64,000 nucleotides of DNA from the NCBI GenBank assembly GCA_011799875.1, contig CM022302.1, forward strand, positions 179,048,942 to 179,112,941, written 5' to 3'. The notes beneath the pieces were generated by a model. It was not told the origin of the DNA. It was given only the letters and a program-made list of their open reading frames with translations, and ran no database searches. This DNA is from Thinopyrum elongatum (taxonomy: Eukaryota > Streptophyta > Magnoliopsida > Poales > Poaceae). Position numbers and translations under genes: made by a program. Shown here in pieces: positions 29,335 to 42,168 of this stretch. Numbering within the stretch: position 1 is the stretch's first letter; each line of letters opens with the position of its first letter.

Positions 29335-31226
29335 AGTTGGTATCAGAGCCGACTGCCTGTAGGAAGCCCCTTTCCAACTCCTTGGCCGAAGTTGAGTCTA
29401 GTCTATGAAAAACTATTTTACTAACATTGTTGTGTGGCTTACGGGCCCACATCACAAATGGGTGGTATTAGGATCTTTTATTCCGACCCTTTACTCTGGG
29501 ATTCTGATCTCTCTTCTATTCGGGTTAAAGATTTTGCTAACTCTAACTCTAGGTTCTCGTAACCACTTCCTCCCGGAGAGCCCCGCATTCCAGATGATCA
29601 CTTGGTGCACGAGAAGATTCTGAAGATACTCTCTGATGTTCTCTTGAGAATTTGTTCCCATCGCTTTTGCAATTCCCTTCCATCGATAAACCCCTAGGGA
29701 TAATTACATACACTTGCCATTCATACAATCATTCCTCGCTGCTCTTGTTATTACAAGATGCCTGGAGCTACTCTCCGACTTTTTGAGAATCCCTTGTGCC
29801 TACTGCCTTGCAATTTTACCGCATGAGAGCCCTTATGGGTAATTCCTCACACTTATCGGGGTTCCGTTCATCCCCAATTGTTCATGTGTTTCACAAAATT
29901 CTTCGAAATGCTATTTGATCTTCCAAAATCCTCAGTAGCCTATTGCTCTTGATCTTCCTTACCTGCTTGCATTATGGTTAATTCCATATGTCTAGTAATC
30001 GTTGTTGACATCCCTTGTCATTGCCATTTTGAGTCTACTGATTCAATATGTCTGCGAATACCCGCAGTCATCAATTGAAACTAGAATTTGTCCTTCCGGC
30101 TCAGTCGTCATTCCGAACATGAGCTGGTTCTCGGCAAATCAATCCTTGATTGATTGCCCATCTAATTCTATCCAACTTACTCCTCTTTTGATCAGAGCGT
30201 CTGCTTCTGATTCCCCAGTTGGAAATCCTAATTCCTTTGTAGTTAAACTTTGAGTTATTTAGATGTTTCTATAATCTGATGCCTTTGCCTTCTTTCTTCC
30301 TTTGATTGAGTACCGATACTCACATCAACTCTGTTGTGGATCGCCAGATCCATTGTTGAATTATTATCTGACAGTGTCCTTCATATTCAATCACCTTGTG
30401 AGTTCTTCCTCTGATACATAATGCCTTTGGTAAATTGTATCCTCTGCTTTTGTCAACCATGCTCTACTATCGAGTTTGAGTTATTTACTCCTGAAGTTTG
30501 TGGTATATGTTCCTAAGATGCCTCGATGGTTGAACCTATGCTTTCCCTAATCTGTGTGAACCCGAAATTTATGCGGGTTATACTCTGCTGGCGTATCATC
30601 AGATAAATTTTCAACACTACAACTTCTTCGAAAACAAGAAGTAAATGAAAGGTTATGCGTTGAAGAAGTGGGAGTCAACCTTGAACTTTGTGTTCATGCC
30701 CATGGAAACGATGTAGACCATGACAGAAGCTTCTTGTAAAATATTTAATCATTTGAATAATTCTTCCGGTATCATTAAATTTGATCCCTTGCAGTTATGG
30801 TTCTGACCATGCTGACCTTATTCAATATATCTGAAAGGAATATATTCTAGTGCCTCATCTATTTTTTGACAAGGTTAAATTAACTGCTGCCACAGGTCAA
30901 CGACCCAATTAAGCTTCTATTATGTTCTACCTTCGGGTATTACCCTCTGGTATCTCGAGAATATCATGGAACTGCAAAACTTCTTATGAGTCTTCATCAA
31001 GTATTGCTTCTCACCGATTTCAGTTTTCCCCCGGGTTCTGAGTTGTTAGTCACTCGGGAGACCCGACAAGTGACTCGGATCCACACTGTGGTTCATTACT
31101 CCTAGTAATTTGTTGCTGGGAAGTTTGATACCCAATCTTGTCATTCTTAGTCTGCCGGCTACATCCTTATCATGCTATCCTTAACCATGCTACCTCATCC
31201 TCCTTTGGTGCACAAATTCTTCATGT
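29335..31226 (+). other. Non-coding internal region of element A
   Basis: Begins with the primer-binding site (TGGTATCAGAGC, 29338-29349) and continues as AT-rich sequence with stops in all frames. No gag, protease or polymerase motif is visible. It ends where copia element D is inserted (AGGAA at 31227-31231 is the candidate target duplication). Confidence 0.6.
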
Positions 31227-31231
31227 AGGAA

Positions 31232-32513
31232 TGAAGTATGTCTACCAGAGGGGAGGGGGTGAATGGGAGTTTTAAAATTTCTTCAGAAATCTCAAAACTC
31301 TCAGAACCTAGCAGCGGAGCGAATGAAAAACAAACTACAGCGAGCTATTACTAAGTACCGAGTGGAAACTAAAGCATGCATCGAGACAAATCACATGAGG
31401 AAAAACAAATCGAATGTAAACATGGGTAGCAGAGGTAATCAGAGATGCTCGATGGCGACATGGTATTTGTTTGACCAGTTCGTCCTTCTACACAAGGACT
31501 ACGTCTGGTTGGAGGGGTTGTGACTTAACACGGAAGATAAACTCTCTTCACCCTATTCTCCTCGACAATTGGTTCATCAAGCAATGCCGATCACTCTTGG
31601 TAGATACTTGAGGTGATCTCCGAACCTTTACAGACTTCTTCTTTGAGAACCACAATCGCTCTTGGTCTCTGAAGAAATTGACACCTAACCGTCTAGAGAG
31701 TTTGCAGCTCTCAAGAGTAATAGGCGTAGCGTACTAGACTTAGATTCGAGTGATGCTGAACCACTATCTAATTCTTCGGCTCTAGGGGTTTTCTCTCAGT
31801 AGATTTTAAACTCAAATCACTTAGAGAGAGGGTTGCTCAACAATCTTCTCAGAATCAAACGGAGCAGCCACCTGACAAAGCCGGAGCGGGGTGGCTATTT
31901 ATAGCCGCAGCCTTCCCTGGTGGGAAATGACCATTTTGGACATGCGGTACAACCAATGGCCAACCGACACGTTCACAACGGTCGGATTTTGGAGCAACGG
32001 TAACATTACTTGAGGAACAAGTAATGCTAACTCCTCGGTCTAAGACAAATCTCTCGCAGCAAAGAAGATCACAGTCTCTTGCTGGCAAGTATTTACTCGG
32101 AGCACAAAGAGATTTCTCTCGCAACTTTCATAGGATTTGGGTTTAGCATCAGAGAATGAAAGTTTCGAACACTACACCCCTCTTAATAGTACGGTGGTCC
32201 TATGACGCAACAATAAGAACAACGAAATAAATGCTACGTCTTCACTTTGTCATCAATCTCCTCAGACATAGTCATTTTCGTCGAACATGCACCGAACCAA
32301 TTGCTTCACTTCAGCAATTTTTGAGGGGTCACTCTTGTTATCATAATCTTCGGTGATAACCTACACTGCAATGTAGGGAGATTACCTTCTTCGTTTACAT
32401 CAAACTCCTCATGATCTCAGGGACCTGTTACTCTGTGTGCACTAGCAAACACATAAGTCCCAAACTGTTTATGTCAACAAACTCCAAAACACAAGGGGCC
32501 TATCATTGCACCA
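31232..32513 (-). repeat. 3' LTR of copia element D
   Basis: 1,282 bp in reverse orientation: on the minus strand it starts TGGTGCAATGATAGG and ends ...GTAGACATACTTCA. A minus-strand TATAAATA lies at 31896-31903 in the usual GGCTATAAATAGCC setting. The adjacent minus-strand polypurine tract AAAAGGGGGAGAC marks it as the 3' LTR. Its organisation parallels the LTR at 60094-61562. Confidence 0.75.
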
Positions 32514-33012
32514 ATAGTCTCCCCCTTTTCGGACGGTTGTTGGCAAACAGATAATCATCAAAGTGAAGATAGATAAGTGAAAAGTAATTCGAACAAGAGT
32601 GAATTTGTGTTACTTGACTCGAGGATGAAATATACTCCCCCTAAATGTATGCAGGGTAAAAGATATGAGATAAATTCTCCTGCGAGTGTTGAGATATATG
32701 GAGGAAATTTCAATCATTCGAGATGATGATTCGCACTGATGATATATAATCCATCGAGATTGTAGTGCAATCATTCATAACTTCTGATAATAATTCCACC
32801 TGCAAAACAAATGCTTCGAGAGAAATAGTGCAGCAGGCGGGGTTATTAACATTACAGCGCGGAAGTTTTACATCATAGAGCAGATAGTCTTTAAGGCATA
32901 AGTTTCAAATCTCACGCAAAACCAAACCAACGGAACACAAAAGGCAAATCTATCGAACCTCGATGTAATTCTCCCCCCTTTTGTCAACTAGTGTAAAAAT
33001 GGTGCCGAATAA

Positions 33013-36000
33013 TCATGAGTGCAGAAGCGGTGAAGTTGATCCACTCTGTGGATCGCCAGAAGAATTGTCCGAGGAGGTTTGTGCTTCGGAAGTAACTGGA
33101 AGATCTTCATCGTCAACAGCAGCAGATTTTTCTTCAGGAATAGTAGCTTGATGCTGAGATGATGAAGGCACATTAGGATAAGCCACTTGAGTCACCTGTG
33201 ATAGCACATTTCCTTCGGCTGGTTTCTCTGTCGGTGAGGTAGCTTCAGATTCTTCGAGCATTTTGTGAAGCTTAAGATGAAGAAGATCAGTTGTCGGCTC
33301 ACGAGCAGGTAGAGGAGGAGTAAGGCGATCTTGGAAATCTTCAACAGAAAAGCCTTTGTCAATATAATCATAAAGTTCTTTGAGATTGACGTTCAGGAGT
33401 TGTTTCTCGGTGAAGAACTTTCAAAGCAATTTCCAGAGACGCTTCTTATTTTTAGCCGCAATCATATGCACTACTTTGGTTCGACTATTGATTGCATTTA
33501 GCTCAGCAGCAAGATGTTCTTTCTCTCGGTGATCCTCAGCAATATGCTGCAACAACAACTGTTGAGTGCATAAACTCACTTCGAGTTGCGATGGAGGTTG
33601 ATGAGTTATCTATCGATCGCGCTGAGGCAGACGTGGCCCATCGAATGCTTTGTGATAATCTTGAGGGCTTGACATGGGCGCTTTACCCGAAGAAATATCT
33701 TCCATAACTTGCAGTGTATCACGCACTGGAGGAATGAAGCTTTTATGACTAACTTTTGTCAAGTATTCTGTGCGCATTGCATGATCAACCACTTTCTGGA
33801 TCCATGGCGCATAAACTTTGAGGCATTTTGGATGCTGAGCAGAATCATTCAAGATATGCAAGAACATGTTCTCAACATCAAAAACATATTGCTCGGATAT
33901 TGCATAGATGGTGTTTCGAAGAACATCTAAGATTACATTATCTGTATTCATCCCGGCCAGAGGGAAAATGGTATAGGTGAGCAAGTGGTACAAAGTCTGA
34001 TTCTCAAATGTTAAGTGCTTTGGCTTGGGAGGACCATTGTAGTCACGAATCTTTTCCTTATCCATGGTGCATTGAAAGATTTCATCTAAAATAACTTCAA
34101 TGTTGTGCACTCTAATTTTAGTTTTGCCATGCTCGAACTGAGGGAAATGAAAGTGTGAGACAAAATCTGTTGAAGAGCATTTGATTCGTTTCCCTTCGGT
34201 CATCCACTCCATGATCCACTTTGAGCTATCAGATTCATCACCAGAAATGTACAAGGTTGCATAGAACTGAAGAATGATTTCTCTGTTCCACGGATGTTCG
34301 AATGCAAAGACATTTGTGAGGCAAAAATCTTCCAGATCTTGCAGTAGCTGATCAAAACATCCAATACTCTTCATAGCTGAGATGTCAGGGAACTCATGAG
34401 GAAATATCTTCCTGCTGTCATAGAGGATCCGAGAGTAATAAATAGCCCGTTCGTTAGTCTAGAATTGAGGAGATTCAGAAGCGCGTGGCCCTTTATATGA
34501 ACTCTCTTGAAAGAATTGAGGATTTGTATTCCGATTGAAAAGTGGTCCTTTGGCACTAGCACCAGCCGAGAACAAGGGCAGTTCTTCACAAGGATATGGA
34601 TATTTGAGTTCGTCTTCGACTGAAATCACTTCATCTTCATATACTATGGAGTCTGTATGACGAGCAGAAACAGATCTATTTGGGGACGGACCAACATCTG
34701 AAATTCTTTTCGTTGTGTTGATTGACAATTGCAATTGAGATGGAGCAAATGGCGCAATGGTTGGAGCTGCAGAAGCAGTAGGCAACGGAGTAGATTCCTT
34801 TTTAGTATGCACTGGAGGTGGTTGCATTTGTCCTTCAGAAATCTGCTATTGCTGATCAGTTGGAGCCGAAACATTCGGTGTTTCATGAGCGGGAGAAGCT
34901 TAGGGTTCGGAGTGAGGGATTTCACCTTCCTCAGAAACAATTTGCTGAGATGGAATATCAGCTCTGACAGGGGAGGCCACAGGCACTGGTTCAGTTGGCC
35001 TTGGCGAGGGAGGTGCATCATTTGCTTGGGCAGTGGGTTGTGAAGGAATATCTGGCTCAGGAGAATTTCCTTTCTGAGACTGAGCTGCAAAGTGGTCAGG
35101 TGATCGTTCTGTCGTAGCAGGAGGCACATTTTTCTTCACATTTTTCTTTCGCCTCTTCTTGGTCTGCTGAGCAGTTGGATCAATGTGTCCCTTGACAAAA
35201 TCATTATAGCCAGTGTCTTGTGCTTGATGCTCAATGCAGATCTTGCAAACAATATTATCTAGATCTGAGTGAAAACCCAATCTTCTGTTACGGAGTATAG
35301 TCAAAGCCCGATTGACATCCATGTAAGATTCTTCGAGTTGTCTGATGACAAACTTCGAGGATGTAGTTTTCATTCGACCATCCAGGTCATTGAGTTCGGC
35401 AGTTGATAACCCACAAGTATATGGTATCACAACAGTTTTTGAGGGTAGAGTATTCAACCCAAATTTATAGATTCGACATAAGGGGAGCCAAAGAATATTT
35501 GCAAGTATTGGTAGTTGAGTTGTCAATTCAACCACACCTGGAGATTAAATATCTGCAGCAAGGTAATCAGTAGGACAGTAATATGATAGTTTTGATAGAA
35601 GTGGTAACAATAACAGTGGTAATGGTAACAACAGTAATGATTTGGTAACAGGTGTAACAATAGCAAGAGCAATATGTGGAAAACTCGTAGGCATTGGATC
35701 GGTGCATTTGTTGGATGATATTCATCATATAATAGTCATAACCTAGGGCGACACAAAACTAGCTCCAGTTCACAAATATAATGTAGGCATGTATTCCGTA
35801 AATAGTCATACGTGCTTATGGAAAAGAACTTCCATGATATCTTTTGTCCTACCCTCCCGTGGCAACAGGGTCCATAAGGAAACTAAGGGATATTAAGGCC
35901 TCCTTTTAATAGAGAACCGGAACAAAGCATTAACACATAGTGAATACATGAACTCCACAAACTACGGTCATCACCGGGAAGTATCCCAATTACTGTCACA

Positions 36001-38146
36001 CTGGGGTTTACGGATCATAACACGTAATAGGTGAATATGACTTGCAAGATCGGATCTAGAACATAGATATAATGGTGATAACATAAACGGTTCAGATCTG
36101 AAATCATGTCACTCGGGCCCTAGTGACAAGCATTAAGATAGCAAAGTCATAACAACATCAATCTCAGAACATAGTGGATACTAGGGATCAAGCCCTAACA
36201 AAACTAACTTGATTACATGATAAATCTCATCCAACTCCTCACCGACCAGCGAGCCTATGAAGGAATTACTCACTCCCGGTGGGGAGCATCATGGAATTGG
36301 TGATGAAGGAGGGTTGGTGATGACGAAGACCAAAGATTCCCCTCTCCGAAGCCCCGAACGGGCTCCAGATCTGGCCTCCCGATGAAGAACAGGAGGTGGC
36401 GGCGGCTCTGTATCGTGAAACGCGATGAAACTTCCTCTCCTATTTTTTTTCCAAAAATAGGTATTTATAGCATCGGAATTAGGGTCAGGGGGGCCACCAG
36501 GTGGGCACAACCCACCAGGGCGTGCTTGGAGGGGGTGGCATGCCCTGGTGTATCGTGCTCACCCAGGGCACCCCCTCCGGTGGTTCTTGGTCCCAATATT
36601 TTTTATATATTCTGAAATAATTCTCCAAAAAGTTTCGTTCCAATCCGAGAACTTTTATTTCTGCACAAAAACAACACCATGGTAGTTCTGTTGAAAACAA
36701 TGTCAGTCCGGCTTAGTTTCATTCAAATCATGCAAATTAGTGTCCAAAACAAGAGCAAAAGCGTTAGGAAAAGTAGATACGCCGGAGACATATCAGCAGT
36801 GAGGGTGTTGATTTCAATGGAATCTTCTCTCGTGTCTCGAACAACATCAGATGCCTGGGAAATGACTTCAGGAGGGATTGGCAAAGATGCCACTTCACCA
36901 TCGAATGGATCGCTCACAAACTTATCAAGCTCCTCCATGATGAACACATGATTGTAATAATGAGGAGCATCAGATCTGATATCAGACTGTGGAACCGGAG
37001 CTGGTTGCACTGGGACTTGCTCGGATGGAGGCATAGAAGACAATGGTTGAGTCAAAGTAGGAGCAAACTTGGCACCCTTTTCCTTCGGTGCAGCATCTTG
37101 AGGAGCAGTTTGCTCGGTGGTTGGTGCCTTGGTTTTCTTCACCTTTGGCTTTGGGATTGGTTTGCCTGGCTTGGCAGTGCCACCAGAGCATCAACTACCA
37201 AATCCTTCAAGTTAATTGCCTCAGGATTGGGAGTTGTATTCACAGAATCCTTCATGGTGATAGTTGTAGGTGGAGTCTTTCTTTTCAAAATGATCTTCTT
37301 CGGAAGTGCTATTGGTACTGCACGAGCCCGAAGATCAGGCAACACCGTGGACGTTGTGATGTTCACTTGCTCGTTGAGAGAAGCTTCAACTTCTTCCCTT
37401 GTGGGTGGAGGATCATCCTTATCGGAAGAATTGCTTTCAGCATTTCTGTTGGTTGGTTCAGCCGACCTCCTCTTTGGTGCGCTCTTTCGCTTTGCACCGG
37501 GATCATGTTTATGTTTGGAGCGACCTTCAGATTTTCCTTCGGCCTTTTTCTTCTCAACATCATCTTTGAGAAGACGACGATTTTCTTCTTCACGAGCCCT
37601 TTCCTTTTCAGCCTTCTTGGCTCTCTTGAGGGCATTCTTCTTTCGCTTGGCAAGCTCATCAGGATAAGATTCGGGAGTACTAAGTGAGGACTGATGAGCA
37701 TTTGGTGGTGGTGGTCTCTCCTGGGGATCACTTGCTCGAATGAGACCAATTTCACGGCAGTCACCCCACGGAGGATGAAATGCAAATTTCTTCGCAAACC
37801 GAGGATGAATCATTTCATAGTTTAACCACTTGCGTTCCCAGTGGCGTCGAATCCTTTGCAGACGCTTGTCTCTTTCTCGTTTTGATTCTCCTGGAACAGT
37901 GATGTAATTATCATGAGAGATATATTCAGTTGAATTTGCGTATGGTTGTCTGCCACCCTTCCTTTTCTTTGGAGCATCTTCTTCTTGCTCGTCAACACTT
38001 GGCTCATTTCTTTTTCTCTTTCTAGTTGATGGGCCTACCATTGGGCCCTTTGCATTCGGTGCTTTGGATTCATCTGCAGTGCCCAATATAACCTCTTCTC
38101 CATCAGCCATGCTCATTGGTCGAGTGGAATCCTCAACCAATTGCAT
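33013..38146 (-). pseudogene. Extra ORF of copia element D, located after pol (env-like position), interrupted
   Basis: The start ATG at 38146 (MQLVEDSTRPMSMADGEE) opens a highly charged protein: Lys/Arg/Glu-rich to about 37140, then a frameshift, then more acidic/Pro-rich sequence to 36801. There a solo LTR (35404-36795) interrupts it. The frame resumes at 35398 and runs to 33610 with three stops (near 34900, 34850 and 34457), including ILQFYATLYISGDESD and YAPWIQKVVDH. A second frameshift leads to the tail at 33261-33013. The same protein family occurs at 62086-64000. In Sire/Maximus elements this position holds an env-like ORF. I see no convincing signal peptide or membrane helix, so an envelope role is not supported here. 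Confidence 0.7.
35404..36795 (-). mobile_element. Solo LTR of the element-C family (1,392 bp)
   Basis: In forward reading it starts TGATAACCCACAAGTATA and ends GATACGCCGGAGACATATCA; it is therefore inserted in reverse orientation. It is flanked by GCAGT at 35399-35403 and 36796-36800. It matches the LTR at 57659-59055 at both ends and in length (1,392 versus 1,397 bp). No internal sequence remains, the expected product of LTR-LTR recombination. Confidence 0.9.
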
Positions 38147-38150
38147 ACAC

Positions 38151-38740
38151 CTGTGAATAAGAATAGATTCGAGGGAAAATGGGGACAGGGTTACGAATGC
38201 TCACAACGAAGATTTTTCGAGCGAAAATGTTTTGAAGAAGAATTAGATGCAGACTTTGAGAAATGTTTCGAATGAAAGAAATGTGTAGAACGAACTAGTA
38301 GGTCCGAAGAATATACTAGTCAACGTGCTAAGCATTCCATTCATGCGAGACATAACACAAACCCTAGATCTGAAATTTTTCGGATGCGAGGGACAACTAC
38401 AAACCACATCCGCACAAGTTACCTAAGCAGTAAAGATCTAAGATAAGCGGTGAAAATGGGAAATAATAACCGCGGATGAACTCGAACGAGAGGAGCGGAA
38501 GATTGAGTTCGTACTGCACAAACCCTAGCTTGGTGATGTGCAGTGGCTATGGCGGCGCGGGGAAGAAGATGTCCCGCGACGGCGAGGAAGGACTCCGGCG
38601 ACCACTTTCCGGCAGCAAAGCAACGAGGGGATCATCGGCGTCGAGCTCAAGGAGGAGCACGACGGTAGGGCTTCGGAGGAGACGGTGGCGAGGAGGAGGA
38701 GAAGTGGATGAGGGAACGGTGGTACTGCAGTATTTATATG
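38151..38740 (-). promoter_or_regulatory. Apparent internal promoter, leader exon and leader intron of the extra ORF in element D
   Basis: On the minus strand: TATAAATA at 38738-38731; a CT/CG-rich leader of about 280 nt containing CTAGGGTTTG; a donor GCTTAG|GTAACTTG (GT at 38422-38421); an intron of 272 nt; a pyrimidine-rich acceptor TTATTCACAG| (38152-38151); and the ATG at 38146. These parts are in the right order and spacing for a plant promoter with a 5'-UTR intron. It is predicted from sequence only. Confidence 0.5.
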
Positions 38741-39363
38741 CGAGGGAAAATAACCGCGGCGAGTGAATCCAATCGAACGGCCACAATCGAGAAACCATTG
38801 CTATTCAACGGGTAAGATAAGGTGGCACTTGATGGATTTCACGTGGCAACCATCATAAAAGATCGTGGTCCTCACTTGGGCGGGAAACCCCAAATTTTGG
38901 ACAGCTTTTGCCAAAACAGATTAAAGTTCAGACCGAATCTTTATCGTGGTCAAGGACACCAGATAAAGTTTCGTTCCAGATGAAATTGAGCATTCATAAT
39001 GGAATAACATAGACTAGAAGAGATAGAACAGGGGGAAAACAGGGTCCTAGGCATTTCTCTCAGACAACAAAACACAAACACCCGAAAGAATAGCTATGAG
39101 AGAAATGCATTCAGACTAACACAAAATCTTTCGATCGAAAAGAGAATCAATGAAAGAAAATTGTGGTGGCATGACCCACCATATAAGAAATGTATGACCC
39201 CGAGCGTTGCACAATTATCGTGGCACCCGGTTAGTCTAGTTCTTCGTTAATATATTCACTCTCAGAAAGAAATTTCACTTTGTCAAAATTTTCAAACTCT
39301 TCGAGTGTTGTGCACCCATTCCTTCTAAGATGTGGAAGTGTTGGCACGGGTGCCGAGTCCAGC
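38741..39363. other. Spacer between pol and the extra ORF promoter of element D
   Basis: No coding signal. It lies just after the pol stop (minus strand, 39364) and before the predicted TATA box. It may contain upstream promoter elements of the extra ORF, but none could be named with confidence. Confidence 0.4.
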
Positions 39364-39589
39364 TTACTGCATGTTTGCGAAGTCCAGGATATTTATCTCA
39401 CACCGTAACGCATAGAATCTTTTCTCATCGAGAGGCTTGGTGAAAATATCAGCGAGATTGTCTTCGGTCTTGATGTGATAGATGACAATATCTTCTCGAG
39501 CAACATGGTCATGAATGAAATGATGTCTGATGGCAATATGCTTCATGCGAGAATGGTGCACTGGATTGTGTGCAATTTTGATAGCACTC
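39364..39589 (-). pseudogene. C-terminal part of copia pol (RNase H end), separated by an insertion
   Basis: Minus-strand frame with MKHIAIRHHFIHDHV and TEDNLADIFTKPLDEKRF, the canonical C-terminal end of copia RNase H. It ends at the stop at 39364. The preceding part of the same domain lies at 46529 and beyond, on the other side of the inserted element. Both parts meet at the duplicated CACTC. Confidence 0.9.
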
Positions 39590-41167
39590 CGATACGTCTC
39601 CAACGTATCTATAATTTTTGATTGTTCCATGCAATTATATTATCTGTTTTGGATGTTTTATATGCATTAATATGCTATTTTATATTATTTTTGGGACTAA
39701 CTTATTAACCTAGAGCCCAGTGCCAGTTTCTGTTTTTTCCTTGTTTTTTAGTTTTACAAAAAGGGAATACCAAATGGAATAAAACTTTCGCGATGCTTTT
39801 CTTCGACTAGAAGACACACGTAGGACTTGGAGATGAAGTCAGAGGAGTCCCGAGGAGGCCACAAGCCTCAGGGGCGCGCCCTAGGGGGAGGGGCGCGCCC
39901 TGAGGGCTTGTGGGCCCCTCGGAGCTCCTCCAATCCTAATTCTTGGCCTATAAATTCAGAAATATTTCCAAACGACCAGAAGCGTCCACCAAATATTTTT
40001 CCGCCGCCACAACCTTCTGTACCCATGAGATCCCATCTTGGGGCCTTTTCCGGCATCCTGTCGAAGGGTGATTCGATCATGGAGGGCTTCTACATCAACT
40101 CTATTGCCCTTCCGATGAAGCGTGAGTAGTTTACCTCAGACCTACGGGTCCATAGCTAGTAGCTAGATGGCTTTTTCTCTCTCTTTGATCTTCAATACAA
40201 TGTTTTCCTTGATGTTCTTGGAGATCTATCCGATGTAATATTCTTTTGCGGTGTGTTTGTCGAGATCCGATGAATTGTGGATTTATGATTAGATTATCTA
40301 TGAATATTATTTGAATCTTCTCTGAATTATTATATGCATGATTTGATTTCTTTGTATTTATCTTCGAATTATCGGTTTGGTTTGGCCAACTAGATTGGTT
40401 CTTCTTGCAATGGGAGGGGTGCTTAGTTTTGGGTTCAATCTTGCGGTGTCCTTAGCCAGTGACAAAGTAGGGGTAGCGAGGCACGTATTGTATTGTTGCC
40501 ATCAAGGGTAAAAAGATGGGGTTTTCATCATATTGCTTGAGTTTATCCCTCTACATCATGTCATCTTACTTAAGGCATTACTCCATTCTTTTGAACTTAA
40601 TACTCTAGATGCATGCTGGATAGCGATCGATGTGTGGAGTAATAGTAGTAGATGCAGGCAGGAGTCGGTCTACTTGACACGGACGTGATGCCTATATTCA
40701 TAATCATTGCCTTGGATATCGTCATAACTTTGCGCTTTTCTGTCGATTGCTCGACAGTAATTTGTTTACCCACCATATTATTTTCTTTCAAGAGAGAAGC
40801 CTCTAGTGAAACCTATGGCCCCCGGGTGTATTTTCCATCATATATTTTCCGATCTATAAACCAAAAAACCCAAAAATACCTTGTTGCAATTTATTTGTTT
40901 TTACTTTGTTTTACGTTTTAGTAATCTTTTATATCTATCTCTATCAGATCTCATCCTTGCAAGTGACCGTGAAGGGATTGACAACCCCTTTATCGCGTTG
41001 GGTGCAAGTGTTTGATTGTTTGTGCAGGTGCATAGATTGGAGACTTGCGTGTACCTCCTACTGGATTGATACCTTGGTTCTCAAAATGAGGGAAATAATT
41101 ATCTCTATTTTGCTGCATCACCCTTTCCTCTTCAAGGGAAAAACCAACGCAAGCTCAAGAAGTAGCA
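39590..41167 (+). repeat. 5' LTR of the 6.9 kb element
   Basis: 1,578 bp ending ...CAAGAAGTAGCA. A promoter-like CCTATAAATTCAG lies around 39949-39956 (TATAAATT). Compared with the 3' LTR it has an extra GGGCGCGCCCTAGGGGGAG segment near 39870, part of a short GGGCGCGCCCT repeat. Confidence 0.9.
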
Positions 41168-41389
41168 GGAAGAATTTCTGGCGCCGTTGCTGGGGAGGTT
41201 CTACATCAAGCCTACCAAGTACCCACCATAAACTCTCATCTCTTGCATTATATTATTTGCCATTTGCCTCTCATTTTCCTCTCCCCCACTTCTAAAATGA
41301 TTTTAGAAAAACACAAAAAGATTTGCCTTTTTATTCGCCCTTCTTCTGTTCGTCTTTTTGTTTGCTTTTTGGTTGATCTTGTTCTTTAG

Positions 41390-42168
41390 ATCATGAATCT
41401 GAAACTCCCCCTAATTATAAAGCAAAAACTTTTCATGTGGGAGACGGTAATATTATTGGAAAAAGTGTTATTCAAGAATTCTTTGATTGTACGGGAACTT
41501 TGCCTATTAATAAGAGATCTATCCTTCTTGATACAAATTGTTATGCGGATGCCATTGCCATGCTTATTGATAAATTAGAAAGAAAATTTGTGCACAGCCA
41601 CCCCGCTTTGCAAAAGGTGTTTTATGAACTCCCCAATATTAATCATCCTAGAGCTAAAAAGATTGCCACCATCATCCTTATGTGGGAATTTGATTTTATA
41701 ATACAAGAGGCTAGGGAAATTTTTGTTTTCTACAATAAAGATATTGAACATCCTCCGATAGAAGAAATTCTTCATGATAAAGAAACTTTGCGTAGCTTGG
41801 AATCTAGAGATTATCAATCTTAAAGTGAAAATCTTAGGAGGAGAGTTCCCTACTCAGAAATTACTCAAGCCCTTTACCTTGAGAATTATGATAAGTTTGA
41901 TTGGATAACTACATGAATTTATGTAGGATTTAATGATGATTGGTTGGAAGAGATGACTAGGGAACCCATTAAAAACGAGATACGTATTTTATATGATGAT
42001 ATATATGGTGATGATCCAGACTATGGGTGTATGAATGTCAAAATCACTAATCAAAGCCCTTTTCATGAATTAAGTTCACCTATTAGAAGGGAAATAAAAG
42101 AGAAGAGAGATTTGCTAAGAAAAGTTTTGGAAGATTTGATTAAGAAGGAGTTGGATGACAATACCTAG
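41390..42168 (+). pseudogene. Short gag-like ORF of the 6.9 kb element
   Basis: One frame, open from before 41437 and containing two stops (41821 and near 41914), ends at 42168. Recognisable phrases are FFDCTGTLPINKRSILLDTN, FYELPNINHPRAKKIATI and IEHPPIEEILHDKETLRSLE, which I recall as a recurrent product of Triticeae Athila/Sabrina-like elements. There is no zinc knuckle, protease or polymerase. The role is unknown; it may be a gag derivative. Confidence 0.5.

Noticed and set aside
36948..37687. Long plus-strand Phe/Ser-rich frames
   Set aside because: They are the complement of the Lys/Glu/Arg-rich extra ORF of element D.
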